Source: Mogibacterium sp.
GTDB taxonomy: Bacteria > Bacillota > Clostridia > Peptostreptococcales > Anaerovoracaceae
Direction: 5' to 3'
Assembly: GCA_017512145.1 (NCBI GenBank)
Contig: JAFWHB010000008.1
Coordinates: 1-64,000, forward strand
DNA: 64,000 bases
Every line of letters starts with the position of its first letter. Position 1 is the first letter of the stretch. Under the pieces are notes generated by a model. That model had not been told where the DNA came from. It was given only the letters and a program-made list of their open reading frames with translations, and ran no database searches. Shown in pieces: positions 7,191 through 15,510 of the stretch. Both the position numbers and the translations under genes were made by a program.

Positions 7191-8363
7191 ATGAACGGGT
7201 TAGTCGCACTTACAATCATCATGGTAGTCTATGCCGCAGGTGATATGGTAGCAACCAAGACCAAGGCAATCATATCAATGCTGTTCGTTGCATCCGTAGT
7301 ATTCGCTATAGGATTCTGGAACGGACTTCCGGGAACAATTTTCGCAGACTCACAGCTCCAGACTTTTGCCTCGGTAACAGTAGGACTGCTTCTCGTGCAC
7401 ATGGGAACCACCATCAAAGTCAAGGAACTCCTTGCTGAGTGGAAAACAGTTGTGCTCGTTCTCGCTTCCACAATTGCAATCTGCCTCGGAGTTTACTTCA
7501 TTGGCGGCCTGGTCGTTGAGAAAGCAATGGCACTCATGGCTGCTCCTATCGTAGGCGGCGGAGTCGTAGCATTCCTCGTAATGTCAGAAGCGCTCAAGGA
7601 TGCCGGAGAAAATGTAATCGTATTTGGTTCAATCGTACTGGTAATGCAGGGCGTCATCGGATTCCCTATCGCTTCATTCCTCTGCAAGAAAGAAGCACTC
7701 AGACTCAGATCCGCTTTCAGAGATGGATCACTTAAGATGCTTGATGATTCAGCAGTTGCTGATGGAAATGCTGCAAAGAAGACAATTCTCCCACAGGTAC
7801 CGGAGAAATATAACGGACCTAATTTCATGATCGCAAAGCTCGCCATCGTAGCTTGCATCGCACAGTGGCTTTCCGGTCTTACAGCAGGCAAGGTCAACAT
7901 GCTTGTTATCTGCCTGATCCTCGGTGTAATCTTCCGTGCAATCGGATTCCTTGATGAAGGCTCACTGACAAAGGCTAATGGATTCACATTCGTAATCGGA
8001 GCCGTACTGACCAACGTATTCGCTTCTCTTGCAAATACAACACCATCACAGCTTGTATCAATGATTGGACCGCTCGTGATCATCTTCGTAGTCGGACTTG
8101 CGATCTGTGCAATCGTTGCTATCCTTGTTGGAAAGCTTCTTGGAGAGAGTTGGTACATGTCATTTGCACTTGGCGTAACTGCACTTTTCGGATTCCCGGG
8201 AACACTCATAGTTCCTACAGAAGTTGCCAACGCTGTTGGTGAAAGCGAAGAAGAAGTCGAAATGCTCAAGAAACATCTCGTACCTAAGATGATTATCGCA
8301 GGAATGGTTTCGGTATCAGTAGTATCAGTAGTATTCGCAGGTATAATGGCTGCGTGGGCATAA
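7191..8363 (+). CDS. Multi-pass membrane protein, probable carrier of unknown substrate
   Basis: A 390-residue protein starting at ATG 7191 behind AAAGGAAAG. It has about ten to eleven hydrophobic segments and a hydrophilic central loop near residues 165-210. Glycine-rich re-entrant-like stretches (AAPIVGGGVVAFLVM and ALFGFPGTLIVPTE) recall ion-coupled symporters, for example the glutamate/Na+ and related carrier folds. I do not recognise a named family. It follows the M20 amidohydrolase and ends at a strong terminator at 8431, so the two genes form one unit. Its likely job is import of the amidohydrolase substrate or export of a product, an inference from context only. Confidence 0.6.
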   Translation: MNGLVALTIIMVVYAAGDMVATKTKAIISMLFVASVVFAIGFWNGLPGTIFADSQLQTFASVTVGLLLVHMGTTIKVKELLAEWKTVVLVLASTIAICLGVYFIGGLVVEKAMALMAAPIVGGGVVAFLVMSEALKDAGENVIVFGSIVLVMQGVIGFPIASFLCKKEALRLRSAFRDGSLKMLDDSAVADGNAAKKTILPQVPEKYNGPNFMIAKLAIVACIAQWLSGLTAGKVNMLVICLILGVIFRAIGFLDEGSLTKANGFTFVIGAVLTNVFASLANTTPSQLVSMIGPLVIIFVVGLAICAIVAILVGKLLGESWYMSFALGVTALFGFPGTLIVPTEVANAVGESEEEVEMLKKHLVPKMIIAGMVSVSVVSVVFAGIMAAWA

Positions 8364-8430
8364 CAAAGGCTTTGGGACTAAAATGAACCCGTTATTACGC
8401 GTGGTTCTGAAGAGTTCGAGTAAAAGTATA

Positions 8431-8468
8431 CGCCAGAGAGCTGTATTTCTAAGCACTCTGGCGTTTTT
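8431..8468 (+). terminator. Rho-independent terminator of the amidohydrolase-carrier unit
   Basis: Arms CGCCAGAG (8431-8438) and CTCTGGCG (8456-8463) are extended by GC pairs and followed by TTTTT. It is a divergent relative of the recurrent CGCCGGAGTGC terminator stem. The rest of the 304-bp gap to the next gene holds only the promoter at 8598-8626. Confidence 0.85.
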
Positions 8469-8597
8469 AGTACCATTAATGTGTAGTTGGCAGAGCGAGT
8501 TTTCTCTCCAAAAACTATTCTTATGCGATTACCGCCCCAAGGTCTCATTCGTGACTCGCAAGCCCTTGTTTTGCCACGACAGACGGCTGCAGCAGGG

Positions 8598-8626
8598 TTG
8601 ACTTTGGAAATGTGCAGGGCTAGACT
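8598..8626 (+). promoter_or_regulatory. Probable sigma-A promoter for the M18 aminopeptidase
   Basis: TTGACT (8598-8603), a 17-bp spacer and TAGACT (8621-8626) lie about 40 bp upstream of the start codon. The -35 is close to consensus and the -10 is moderate. Confidence 0.5.
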
Positions 8627-8667
8627 TGATATGTTTGATAACTTCTTAATAAAAGGAGAAGTGGTTT

Positions 8668-9984
8668 ATGGACTTCGATCAGATAAATAAAGAGCTATTT
8701 TCATTCCTTGACAATAGTCCAAATGCTTTTTTTGCTGTAAAAAACATGTGCGATATTCTTGATAAGAACGGGATGACACGCCTGTATGAAGGCAAGCCGT
8801 GGGATCTCGAATCCGGCAAGGGCTATTACGTGACCAGAAATGATTCCGCGATCATCGCATTCAGGATACCTGAGAAGGATTATAAGGGCTTCATGATCAT
8901 GGCTAGCCATTGCGATTCTCCTGTATTCAAGATCAAGGCTAATGCTGAGATCACAGTAGATGACCGTTATGTGAAGCTCAACGTGGAGAAATACGGCGGT
9001 CTTCTTTGCGCTCCGTGGTTTGACAGGCCGCTTTCGGTAGCAGGCAGGATCGTTGTCAGAACAGAGGACGGCATCGAGACAAAGCTTGTGAATGTCGACC
9101 GCGACCTCATGATAATTCCTAATCTTGCTATCCACATGAACAGGAATGTCAACGATGGGTATGCATATAACGCGCAGGTAGACATGCTGCCGCTCTTCTG
9201 CGAAAAGGGCGAGGAATCAGATTCTTTCATGAAGCTGATCGCGTCCCGGGCGGGCGTATCCGCTGAGGATATTCTTGATACGGATCTTTTCCTCTACAAC
9301 CGCATGCCAGCTGCGATGCTGGGACTGGGCAACGAGTTCATATCCAGTGGGCGACTTGACGATCTGCAGTGCGCTTTTGCTTCTCTCAAAGGCTTTGTAG
9401 AAGCAACACCTGCAGGATCGGTGGCGGTACATTGTGTATTCGACAATGAAGAGGTGGGCTCGGGCACCAAGCAGGGTGCTGCAGGCAGCTTCCTTAAGGA
9501 TACTTTGCACCGCATAAACAGCTCGATGGGAAAGACGGAGGAGGAGTACCTGATGGATATCGCCTCAAGCTTCCTCGTCTCAGCGGACAATGCCCACGCA
9601 GTGCATCCTAATCACACGGACAAGAGCGATCCGACCAACCGTGTTTATCTCAACAAGGGAGTTGTGATCAAATACAGTGCTAACCAGAAATATACTACTG
9701 ACGCAGTATCAGGAGCCATGATGCGTGCGATCTTCGATAAAGCGGGTGTTCCGTATCAGACATTCACTAACCGCTCCGACATGCTCGGCGGTTCCACGCT
9801 CGGCAATATCGCTCAGAGTCAGGTGTCACTGAACACCGTAGATATCGGTCTCCCTCAGCTTGCAATGCATTCCCCTTATGAAACAGCAGGCGCTAAGGAT
9901 ACCGCATACCTTGTTGATACCGCCAAAGTACTGTTTTCCTCATCCTTTGAGGAGACAGGCAATGGTATATATAAACTGTACTGA
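8668..9984 (+). CDS. M18-family metallo-aminopeptidase (aspartyl aminopeptidase type)
   Basis: A 438-residue cytosolic enzyme; ATG 8668 follows AAAAGGAGA. M18 signatures are present in order: ASHCDSP with a metal-binding His, AIHMNR, the catalytic FDNEEVGSGTKQGA, SADNAHAVHPNH and the C-terminal MLGGSTLGN...MHSPYE metal and oligomer motifs. The length fits the family. These dodecameric zinc peptidases release N-terminal Asp, Glu or neutral residues from peptides, so the likely role is intracellular peptide turnover. It is monocistronic, with its own promoter and terminator. The specificity between aspartyl-type and broad-range M18 enzymes cannot be told from sequence alone. Confidence 0.92.
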   Translation: MDFDQINKELFSFLDNSPNAFFAVKNMCDILDKNGMTRLYEGKPWDLESGKGYYVTRNDSAIIAFRIPEKDYKGFMIMASHCDSPVFKIKANAEITVDDRYVKLNVEKYGGLLCAPWFDRPLSVAGRIVVRTEDGIETKLVNVDRDLMIIPNLAIHMNRNVNDGYAYNAQVDMLPLFCEKGEESDSFMKLIASRAGVSAEDILDTDLFLYNRMPAAMLGLGNEFISSGRLDDLQCAFASLKGFVEATPAGSVAVHCVFDNEEVGSGTKQGAAGSFLKDTLHRINSSMGKTEEEYLMDIASSFLVSADNAHAVHPNHTDKSDPTNRVYLNKGVVIKYSANQKYTTDAVSGAMMRAIFDKAGVPYQTFTNRSDMLGGSTLGNIAQSQVSLNTVDIGLPQLAMHSPYETAGAKDTAYLVDTAKVLFSSSFEETGNGIYKLY

Positions 9985-10029
9985 CAGATGTTGGTGTAAT
10001 ACTGACGATGATAAGATATAAAACTAAAA

Positions 10030-10069
10030 CGCCGGAGTGCAGCATTTAAAGGCACTTCGGTGTTTTTTT
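10030..10069 (+). terminator. Rho-independent terminator after the M18 gene
   Basis: Arms CGCCGGAGTGC (10030-10040) and GCACTTCGGTG (10052-10062) are followed by TTTTTTT. It shares its stem sequence with the terminators at 4488 and 11045. Confidence 0.9.
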
Positions 10070-10100
10070 GCGCTTCGAACATGACCAATAGAACTGGCGA

Positions 10101-10116
10101 TAACCAAATATGGTTA
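10101..10116. promoter_or_regulatory. Perfect inverted repeat upstream of the XRE-Uma2 gene, candidate operator
   Basis: TAACCA-AATA-TGGTTA is a perfect 6-4-6 dyad 19 bp upstream of the predicted -35. A second half-site TAACCAAAT follows at about 10143-10151, inside the promoter spacer. The arrangement suggests autoregulation by the encoded helix-turn-helix protein (inference). Confidence 0.45.
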
Positions 10117-10134
10117 AAAACGCAGCGGCGTTTG

Positions 10135-10163
10135 TTGATAAATAACCAAATTAGGTGTATTAT
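10135..10163 (+). promoter_or_regulatory. Sigma-A promoter for the XRE-Uma2 gene
   Basis: TTGATA (10135-10140), exactly 17 bp, then TATTAT (10158-10163). It is near consensus, 38 bp before the start codon, and overlaps a TAACCAAAT half-operator. Confidence 0.7.
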
Positions 10164-10201
10164 AAATACGAAAACAACTATTTGATGCAGAGGTGACCCA
10201 T

Positions 10202-11032
10202 ATGAGAACTCCGGAAGAACTCAAAGAACGTAAGAAACAGCTAGGATACACAAATGCTATGATTGCCGAGCGATCAGGTGTGCCTCTTGCGACAGTTCAG
10301 AAGATATTCACCGGGGCGACCAGACATCCCAGATGGGAGACCCTTGATGCAATAGAGAAGGTGCTGTTTGAATATACGCTTGATCCACAGGCAGATCTGG
10401 TGAGAGAGGAGCATGCGGAGTATGATGCGGCATATGAGAGCCGGATCAAGGCCAATCTTGTCGAGCGCTGGCCGAGGCAGGGTGAGTATACCCTTAAGGA
10501 TTACTATTCACTGCCTGATAATGTTAGAGCAGAGCTGATTGATGGTGTTATCTACGATATGACTGCGCCGAGACGCATACATCAGGAGATTCTGGGGCAG
10601 CTGTATCTTGAGTTTGCAGCATGCATTGACAAGCACAACAAGAAGCATGGTACAGGATGCAAGGTCTACTTTGCACCAGTAGATGTAAGACTCTTCAGGG
10701 ACGACAGGAATATGTTCGAGCCGGACCTTATTGTTCTGTGCCATGAAGACAACAATGAGCTGCGTATTGAAGGTGCGCCTGAGTTCGTACTGGAGGTGCT
10801 GTCGGATTCGACCCGCAGCAAGGACTGCATTCTCAAGCTCAACAAGTATATGGAGGCAGGTGTACATGAGTACTGGATTGTAGATCCTAAGACACACAAG
10901 GTATTAGTGTATGATTTCCTGGAGGATGTTCTGCCACAGATATATACCTTCTCTGACAGGATCCAGGTACATATTTCCGGCGGTGAATGCAGCATAGACT
11001 TCGGGAAGATCTGCAAGGCGATCGGACTATGA
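10202..11032 (+). CDS. XRE-type helix-turn-helix protein fused to a Uma2-family (DUF820) nuclease-fold domain
   Basis: ATG 10202 (276 aa) is chosen because GCAGAGGTG lies 7 bases upstream; a GTG at 10193 is the alternative. Residues ~1-65 form a Cro/cI-like helix-turn-helix (NAMIAERSGVPLATVQKIFTG). Residues ~90-270 are a Uma2 domain, with ELIDGVIYDM, an acidic FEPDLIVL strand, EFVLEVLSDSTRSKD and HEYWIVDPKTHKV. These match the D/E-x-K core of PD-(D/E)XK nucleases (EPD ... EVLS..TR.KD). Uma2 proteins are multicopy and of unclear function. A DNA-binding fusion suggests a site-directed nuclease or a regulator built on an inactive nuclease. The acidic and Lys positions look intact. The gene is a single unit with its own promoter, operator-like dyad and terminator. 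Confidence 0.85.
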   Translation: MRTPEELKERKKQLGYTNAMIAERSGVPLATVQKIFTGATRHPRWETLDAIEKVLFEYTLDPQADLVREEHAEYDAAYESRIKANLVERWPRQGEYTLKDYYSLPDNVRAELIDGVIYDMTAPRRIHQEILGQLYLEFAACIDKHNKKHGTGCKVYFAPVDVRLFRDDRNMFEPDLIVLCHEDNNELRIEGAPEFVLEVLSDSTRSKDCILKLNKYMEAGVHEYWIVDPKTHKVLVYDFLEDVLPQIYTFSDRIQVHISGGECSIDFGKICKAIGL

Positions 11033-11044
11033 CCATGTAATGTA

Positions 11045-11081
11045 AATCGCCGGAGTGTTACTAGCACTTCGGCGATTTTGT
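11045..11081 (+). terminator. Rho-independent terminator after the XRE-Uma2 gene
   Basis: AATCGCCGGAGTG (11045-11057) pairs with CACTTCGGCGATT (11065-11077), followed by TT. On the opposite strand the A-rich left flank can also act as a T-run, so it may serve the convergent 107-aa gene as well. Confidence 0.85.
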
Positions 11082-11103
11082 AGTGTCATCTGATCGTAAT
11101 TAT

Positions 11104-11427
11104 TTATGCAGCTTTGCCGGTTACAACTCTGCTTGCAGCAACTGAGGTGCGGAATTCTGATGCGGTAAGCTCTGCGATAAGGTCATCGCTGCTCTTTGCC
11201 TCAGCCATCAGGCCAAGGATCTTGCCGGACTCGGTGTCTGCATAGCAGGTAACTGTGTTCCATTCGGTTTCGAGCAGGATCTCTGCGAGGTTGCCTTCGC
11301 AGGATACGATGCTTGCTTTGTAGTTCTCGTTGTCCCTGATGCCTGCCTCAGAAGCTGCCTTGACGATGAGCGAATTGATTACTGTGCAAGTGATGTTTGC
11401 TGTATTTACTGTTGTGATGTTCTTCAT
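11104..11427 (-). CDS. Hypothetical 107-residue cytosolic protein
   Basis: ATG at 11427 sits 9 bases after a perfect AAGGAGG on the minus strand, which supports a real gene. The product is soluble, Thr/Ala/Ser-rich, with three cysteines (positions ~14, 43 and 61). It alternates predicted strands (ASIVSCEGNLAEILLE, NTVTCYADTESGKILGLM) and helices. There are no membrane segments or signal peptide. I recognise no family. The 5' leader contains a GC-rich GCCGGC...GCCGGC hairpin (near 11461-11480). It is convergent with the XRE-Uma2 gene and divergent from the sigma-54 operon, with no evident partner. Confidence 0.65.
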   Translation of the reverse strand: MKNITTVNTANITCTVINSLIVKAASEAGIRDNENYKASIVSCEGNLAEILLETEWNTVTCYADTESGKILGLMAEAKSSDDLIAELTASEFRTSVAASRVVTGKAA

Positions 11428-11609
11428 TTTAGTTTCCTCCTTGTGTGGTTATATATTCTGCCGGCTGCTCTGGCCGCCGGCTGTATTCCTTAGCTGATGT
11501 CTGTAGTATAGAGGTCAAAATTAAGAGAATTATTAGAAACTATAAGAAATTCGAAAAAAATATATTTTTGAATGATCGTGAAAGATTCAATGACAGAAAC
11601 TGCTGCTCT

Positions 11610-11645
11610 GTAAACTTTAGTCAACGTCCGTCAAATGTTGTTGAC
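11610..11645. promoter_or_regulatory. Candidate enhancer (UAS) for the sigma-54 activator, site 1
   Basis: GTAAACTTTAGTCAAC (11610-11625) is followed by the dyad GTCAA-6 nt-TTGAC (11630-11645). It lies about 65-100 bp upstream of the -24 box, a usual distance for enhancer-binding proteins. A 16-bp relative with 12 identical positions is found upstream of the second sigma-54 promoter (17479-17494). Confidence 0.5.
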
Positions 11646-11708
11646 AGATATCAGCGAAATATAGACAGCAAAATCCGGAAAACTGCGGAAATGCAGTCTT
11701 TTTATTTT

Positions 11709-11724
11709 TGGCACGGTATTTGCA
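11709..11724 (+). promoter_or_regulatory. Sigma-54 (-24/-12) promoter of the CoA-transferase operon
   Basis: TGGCAC-GGTAT-TTGCA fits the consensus TGGCACG-N4-TTGCW, with GG and GC separated by exactly 10 bp. It is 100 bp upstream of the CoA-transferase start. RpoN and a sigma-54 activator are encoded immediately downstream of this operon. Confidence 0.9.
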
Positions 11725-11824
11725 CTACATATTTACAGAAGAAAAATCCAAGCCGGATGGCGAAAATGTTAAACACAGAAATCAAAACTGAACCAATACA
11801 GAACAGAATCAGGAGGAATTAAAA

Positions 11825-13048
11825 ATGGCAGACAGACTTATGGAAGGTATCCGCGTACTCGACTTCACAGATTTCCTTGCAGGACCTTATCTGGGAATGT
11901 ACTTTGCAGATATGGGCGCTGATGTAATCAAGATTGAGAACTGCAAGACGGGCAACTTTACAAGAAATGCTCGTCCTAAGGATCCTAATACCGGTATCAG
12001 CATGTACTGGCACAACCTCAACAGAGGTAAGAGATGCGTTGCAATAGATCTCAAGACACCGGAAGGAAAAGAAATCTTCACAGAGCTTGTTAAGAGCGCT
12101 GATGTTCTGATCGAGAACAACAGACCTGGCGTCATGAAAAGACTTGGATTTGGCTGGGAAGAAGTAAACGAGATGAACCCTCGTCTTGTATATGCATCCA
12201 TCTCAGGATTTGGCCAGACAGGAAGAAATTCATACAAGCCTGGTTATGACCTGATCGCGCAGGCACAGGGCGGTGCTATGAGTGTTACAGGATGGCCTGA
12301 TGGGGAAGCTACAAGATCAGGTCTTGCTGTCGGAGATATGTTCGGTGCACTGAATGCAGGTGTTGCGGTCTGTGCTTCACTCTACAAGAGAGAGCTTACC
12401 GGCAAGGGTAACAGGATCGACGTTGCACTTGTAGATTCCATAGTATCCGCAATGGAAGCCAAGATCATGACATATTTCAATGAAAATCATAAGATTTACG
12501 GACGTTGGGGAAACAAGTATTCCGCAAGCTCACCATATGATTCATTCTCCGCAAAGGATACAACATTCGTTATTGCATCCGGTACTGACAAGCATTGGGG
12601 CCTTCTCTGTGATGCAATGGGACACCCTGAATACAAAGATGATCCTAGATTCGTTGATACAGAGACACGTAAGAAGAACGACAAATATCTCAGAGAAGTC
12701 ATCCACGAATGGGCAAAGGACAAGACTGCAGCTGAGTGTGTAGATATCATCGACAAGGCAGGTGTGCCTGCAGCAAGAATCTACAATGTTGAAGACGTTG
12801 TAACTGATCCTGGAATCGCAGTAGACAGAGAGATGATAGTTCAGGTAGATGCTCCGGCTGCACATCCGGAAGCAGGCGAGAACGGAAAACTCACTGTAGT
12901 AGGAAATGCTATCAAGATGCCGCTCACTCCGATGCAGTATGGCAGAGCAGCAGGTGACATCGGTGCAGACAATACTGAGATTCTCAAAGATCTCGGATTC
13001 ACAGATGAGCAGCTCGCTGAGTTCCGTGAGAAGAAGGTCATCAACTAA
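11825..13048 (+). CDS. Class III CoA-transferase (CaiB/BaiF family)
   Basis: A 407-residue cytosolic enzyme; ATG 11825 follows AGGAGG. It has the family's opening GIRVLDFTDFLAGPYLGMYFAD and GADVIKIE. Next come DLKTPEGKEIF, the ENNRPGVMKRLGFG loop and Asp171 in GDMFGALNAG, the position of the catalytic aspartate that forms the aspartyl-CoA anhydride. Such enzymes move CoA between carboxylic acids, here probably from succinyl-CoA or acetyl-CoA onto a dicarboxylate. The next gene is an HMG-CoA-lyase-type enzyme, which points to activation of 3-hydroxy-3-methylglutarate, citramalate or a similar branched acid (inference; human SUGCT acts on such acids). Expression is under the sigma-54 promoter at 11709. 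Confidence 0.9.
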   Translation: MADRLMEGIRVLDFTDFLAGPYLGMYFADMGADVIKIENCKTGNFTRNARPKDPNTGISMYWHNLNRGKRCVAIDLKTPEGKEIFTELVKSADVLIENNRPGVMKRLGFGWEEVNEMNPRLVYASISGFGQTGRNSYKPGYDLIAQAQGGAMSVTGWPDGEATRSGLAVGDMFGALNAGVAVCASLYKRELTGKGNRIDVALVDSIVSAMEAKIMTYFNENHKIYGRWGNKYSASSPYDSFSAKDTTFVIASGTDKHWGLLCDAMGHPEYKDDPRFVDTETRKKNDKYLREVIHEWAKDKTAAECVDIIDKAGVPAARIYNVEDVVTDPGIAVDREMIVQVDAPAAHPEAGENGKLTVVGNAIKMPLTPMQYGRAAGDIGADNTEILKDLGFTDEQLAEFREKKVIN

Positions 13049-13087
13049 TACAATTATCCGATTGATCAGGAAAGCAGAGGTCTGAAA

Positions 13088-13993
13088 ATGAGTATGCCTA
13101 AAAAGGTTAATGTCGGAGAAGTCTGCCCAAGAGACGGATGGCAGAATCATCCTGTACTGATACCTACAGAAAAGAAAATAGAATATATCAAGAAAATGAT
13201 CGATTACGGTTCAAGGAGAATCGAAATCACATCCTTCGTAAACCCTAAGTATGTTCCTCAGATGGGAGATGCTAAGGAAGTATTCGCCGGAGTACGCGAT
13301 TATATCGAAGAAAAAGGTGTAAAAGCTTTTGCACTGACTCTTAACAAGCGCGGTGTTGATGATGCCAGAGCAGCTGGCTTCAAAAATGTTGAGTTCGTTC
13401 TGTCAGCAAGTGAGGAGCACAACCTGAGAAATTCCAGAAGGACGATCCAGGAATCACTTGACGCATTCAAGGGCCTGGCACAGTCTGCTGAGGGTCTGGA
13501 TATTATACTCTGCATGCCATGCGTATTCGGATCACCGTTCGGAGATGAAGTACCTCTTGACAGGATCAAATGGCTTGTAGATGAGGCGCTGAGCGTAGGA
13601 GTAACAGAATTCGGTATTGCAGATACAGCAGGTATCAGCAATCCGGAAAACACAAGAAGAGTACTTCGTGCAATGAAGGAGTATGTCGATGTTGATAAGA
13701 TATCACTTCATATGCATGATACATACGGAATGGGACTTGCCAATATCTATGCTGCACTCGAGGAGGGGATCACAATCATGGACGCTTCACTCGGCGGCAT
13801 GGGCGGCTGCCCGTTCGCACCAGGTGCCAAAGGAAACATCGCAATGGAAGATCTGATCTATATGCTCCATGACATGGGCATCGAGACAGGCTACGACCTT
13901 GAGATGATCAACAGGACAGCAATTGAAATGGCAGCCGATATTCAGGCAACTCTCGCAAGCTGTCAGAGCAACCTCTGTGCACATAATGAATAA
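13088..13993 (+). CDS. HMG-CoA-lyase-type acyl-CoA lyase (HMGL/DRE-TIM family)
   Basis: A 301-residue TIM-barrel enzyme 39 bp after the CoA-transferase. It carries the HMG-CoA lyase catalytic set: EVCPRDGWQN with Arg15/Asp16, the metal-binding HMHD (His208, His210) and the flexible loop GGMGGCPFAPGAKGN with Cys241. That Cys-containing loop separates HMG-CoA lyases from isopropylmalate- or homocitrate-synthase relatives. The expected reaction is cleavage of 3-hydroxy-3-methylglutaryl-CoA to acetyl-CoA and acetoacetate, or of a close analogue such as citramalyl-CoA to acetyl-CoA and pyruvate. With the CoA-transferase it forms a two-step activate-and-split pathway. A terminator follows at 14051. 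Confidence 0.88.
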   Translation: MSMPKKVNVGEVCPRDGWQNHPVLIPTEKKIEYIKKMIDYGSRRIEITSFVNPKYVPQMGDAKEVFAGVRDYIEEKGVKAFALTLNKRGVDDARAAGFKNVEFVLSASEEHNLRNSRRTIQESLDAFKGLAQSAEGLDIILCMPCVFGSPFGDEVPLDRIKWLVDEALSVGVTEFGIADTAGISNPENTRRVLRAMKEYVDVDKISLHMHDTYGMGLANIYAALEEGITIMDASLGGMGGCPFAPGAKGNIAMEDLIYMLHDMGIETGYDLEMINRTAIEMAADIQATLASCQSNLCAHNE

Positions 13994-14050
13994 ACGCAAG
14001 CCATGATACAGGATACATTGACTGATAATCCTGAATTTGTACAAGAAACA

Positions 14051-14077
14051 GCCTCTGCCATACAGGCAGAGGCTTTT
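14051..14077 (+). terminator. Terminator of the CoA-transferase / lyase operon
   Basis: GCCTCTGCC (14051-14059) and GGCAGAGGC (14065-14073), a perfect 9-bp stem with a 5-nt loop, followed by TTTT. Confidence 0.88.
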
Positions 14078-14163
14078 GCATTCAAAAAATAGTCCCTAAA
14101 AATGTTGAGTATGGTAAAATCTTCTCATGGATAAATGCCATTGACTGAAGGTGGGAGAACGTA

Positions 14164-15480
14164 ATGGAACTGGGATTTGTAACAGAACAGAAACAGACAA
14201 TGAAACTCAGCTCGGCCCAACTGCAGATGATAGAAATACTGCAGATGAGTTCTCTTGAACTTGAACAGAGAGTGCAGAATGAATTGACGGAGAACCCGGT
14301 TCTGGAGGCTGATGAACAGTGGAATAGTGACAGCAGCATAAGAATGGACAGCTACAGAGAGAGCGTTCATGCTTCTAATGCTCCTGATGACGCAGAGGGA
14401 GTAGCTGCTTTCGACAAATTCTACATTCAGGAAGACACGCTGACAGATCATCTGATGAAACAGCTGCATGCGATAAGCTGTCCTGACAATGTCCGCAGAG
14501 CATGCAGATTCGTAATATATTCACTTGATGATAACGGATTTCTGGACATGACTCCCAAGGAACTCGAAGAGGCCTCTGAGAACACAGCCGAAGAGTTCGC
14601 TCAGGCAATACCTATAGTGCAAAGCATGGACCCTGCCGGAATTGCAGCAGCTAATCTGGAAGAATGTCTCAGACTGCAGCTGGATCCTGATGATGAAATG
14701 ACAGAGGATGCATGCAAAGTCATAGGCAAGCTCAGCGATATTGCATCGGGCAATTTCCGTGAGGTTATTAAGCAGACCGGGATCACGATGGACCGTCTCA
14801 AGGCAATAATCGAAATCATACGCAAGCTTGATCCGAAGCCGGGTGTAAGATTTTCATCAGGGAATGCACAGAAGTATGTTACACCTGATGTTCTTGCAGA
14901 GATAGACGGCGGCGATCTTGTAATCAGGACAATAGGACGCATACCTCATCTTAAACTGAGTGAGTACTACACTGATCTGGCAAAGAGTTCAGATGATAAA
15001 GAGGTCACTAAATATCTCAGAGACAGAATTGACAGTGCAAATCTTCTTATCAGGAATATAGAGCAACGGAACAGAACAATAATAAGTGTAACAAGATCAA
15101 TACTGGCAAGACAGGACCAGTTCCTGCAGAACGGAGATAAGGCACTCAAGCCACTTACGATGCAGGAAGTTGCTGATGAGATAGGAGTCAACGTCTCCAC
15201 CGTAAGCCGTGCTGTAAATGACAAATACATCAAATGTCCGGCAGGGACATTTGCACTCAAACATTTCTTTACAGGTGAAGTTGCCGGAGGAACCCGTGAT
15301 TCAGTCCTGAAAAGGATCAAAGAGCTTATCGCTGAGGAAGACCCGGCCAAACCTTTGAGCGACCAGAAGATAGCAGATATTCTGGTCGCAGAGAATATAG
15401 ATATTTCCAGAAGAACAGTAGCGAAGTACAGAGACGAGGCGTGGATACCCCCTGCTTCAGGCAGGAAAAAACGCATATAG
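14164..15480 (+). CDS. rpoN: RNA polymerase sigma-54 factor
   Basis: A 438-residue protein; ATG 14164 follows GGTGGGAG. Region I is the Gln/Leu-rich activator-responsive segment (EQKQTMKLSSAQLQMIEILQ), followed by an acidic linker and the core-binding region. Near residues 330-370 is a helix-turn-helix (LTMQEVADEIGVNVSTVSRAVN). Residues 415-424 form the RpoN box (SRRTVAKYRD), which reads the -24 element. It directs transcription from -24/-12 promoters and needs an AAA+ activator, which is encoded 30 bp downstream. Embedding rpoN next to its targets suggests a dedicated sigma factor; other copies in the genome cannot be excluded. Confidence 0.97.
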   Translation: MELGFVTEQKQTMKLSSAQLQMIEILQMSSLELEQRVQNELTENPVLEADEQWNSDSSIRMDSYRESVHASNAPDDAEGVAAFDKFYIQEDTLTDHLMKQLHAISCPDNVRRACRFVIYSLDDNGFLDMTPKELEEASENTAEEFAQAIPIVQSMDPAGIAAANLEECLRLQLDPDDEMTEDACKVIGKLSDIASGNFREVIKQTGITMDRLKAIIEIIRKLDPKPGVRFSSGNAQKYVTPDVLAEIDGGDLVIRTIGRIPHLKLSEYYTDLAKSSDDKEVTKYLRDRIDSANLLIRNIEQRNRTIISVTRSILARQDQFLQNGDKALKPLTMQEVADEIGVNVSTVSRAVNDKYIKCPAGTFALKHFFTGEVAGGTRDSVLKRIKELIAEEDPAKPLSDQKIADILVAENIDISRRTVAKYRDEAWIPPASGRKKRI

Positions 15481-15510
15481 ATTCTTGCAAATTGCGGAGC
15501 GGATAGTTTT

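Noticed and set aside
7493-8269. A 258-codon minus-strand frame inside the carrier gene
   Set aside because: It is complementary to a clear membrane-protein frame; the Ser/Thr/Ile-rich product is the expected mirror of hydrophobic codons.
11525-11700. Possible additional gene in the 397-bp gap before the CoA-transferase
   Set aside because: The plus-strand frame there has no ribosome site, is Lys/Asn/Arg-rich and spans the enhancer and sigma-54 promoter, so it is regulatory DNA.
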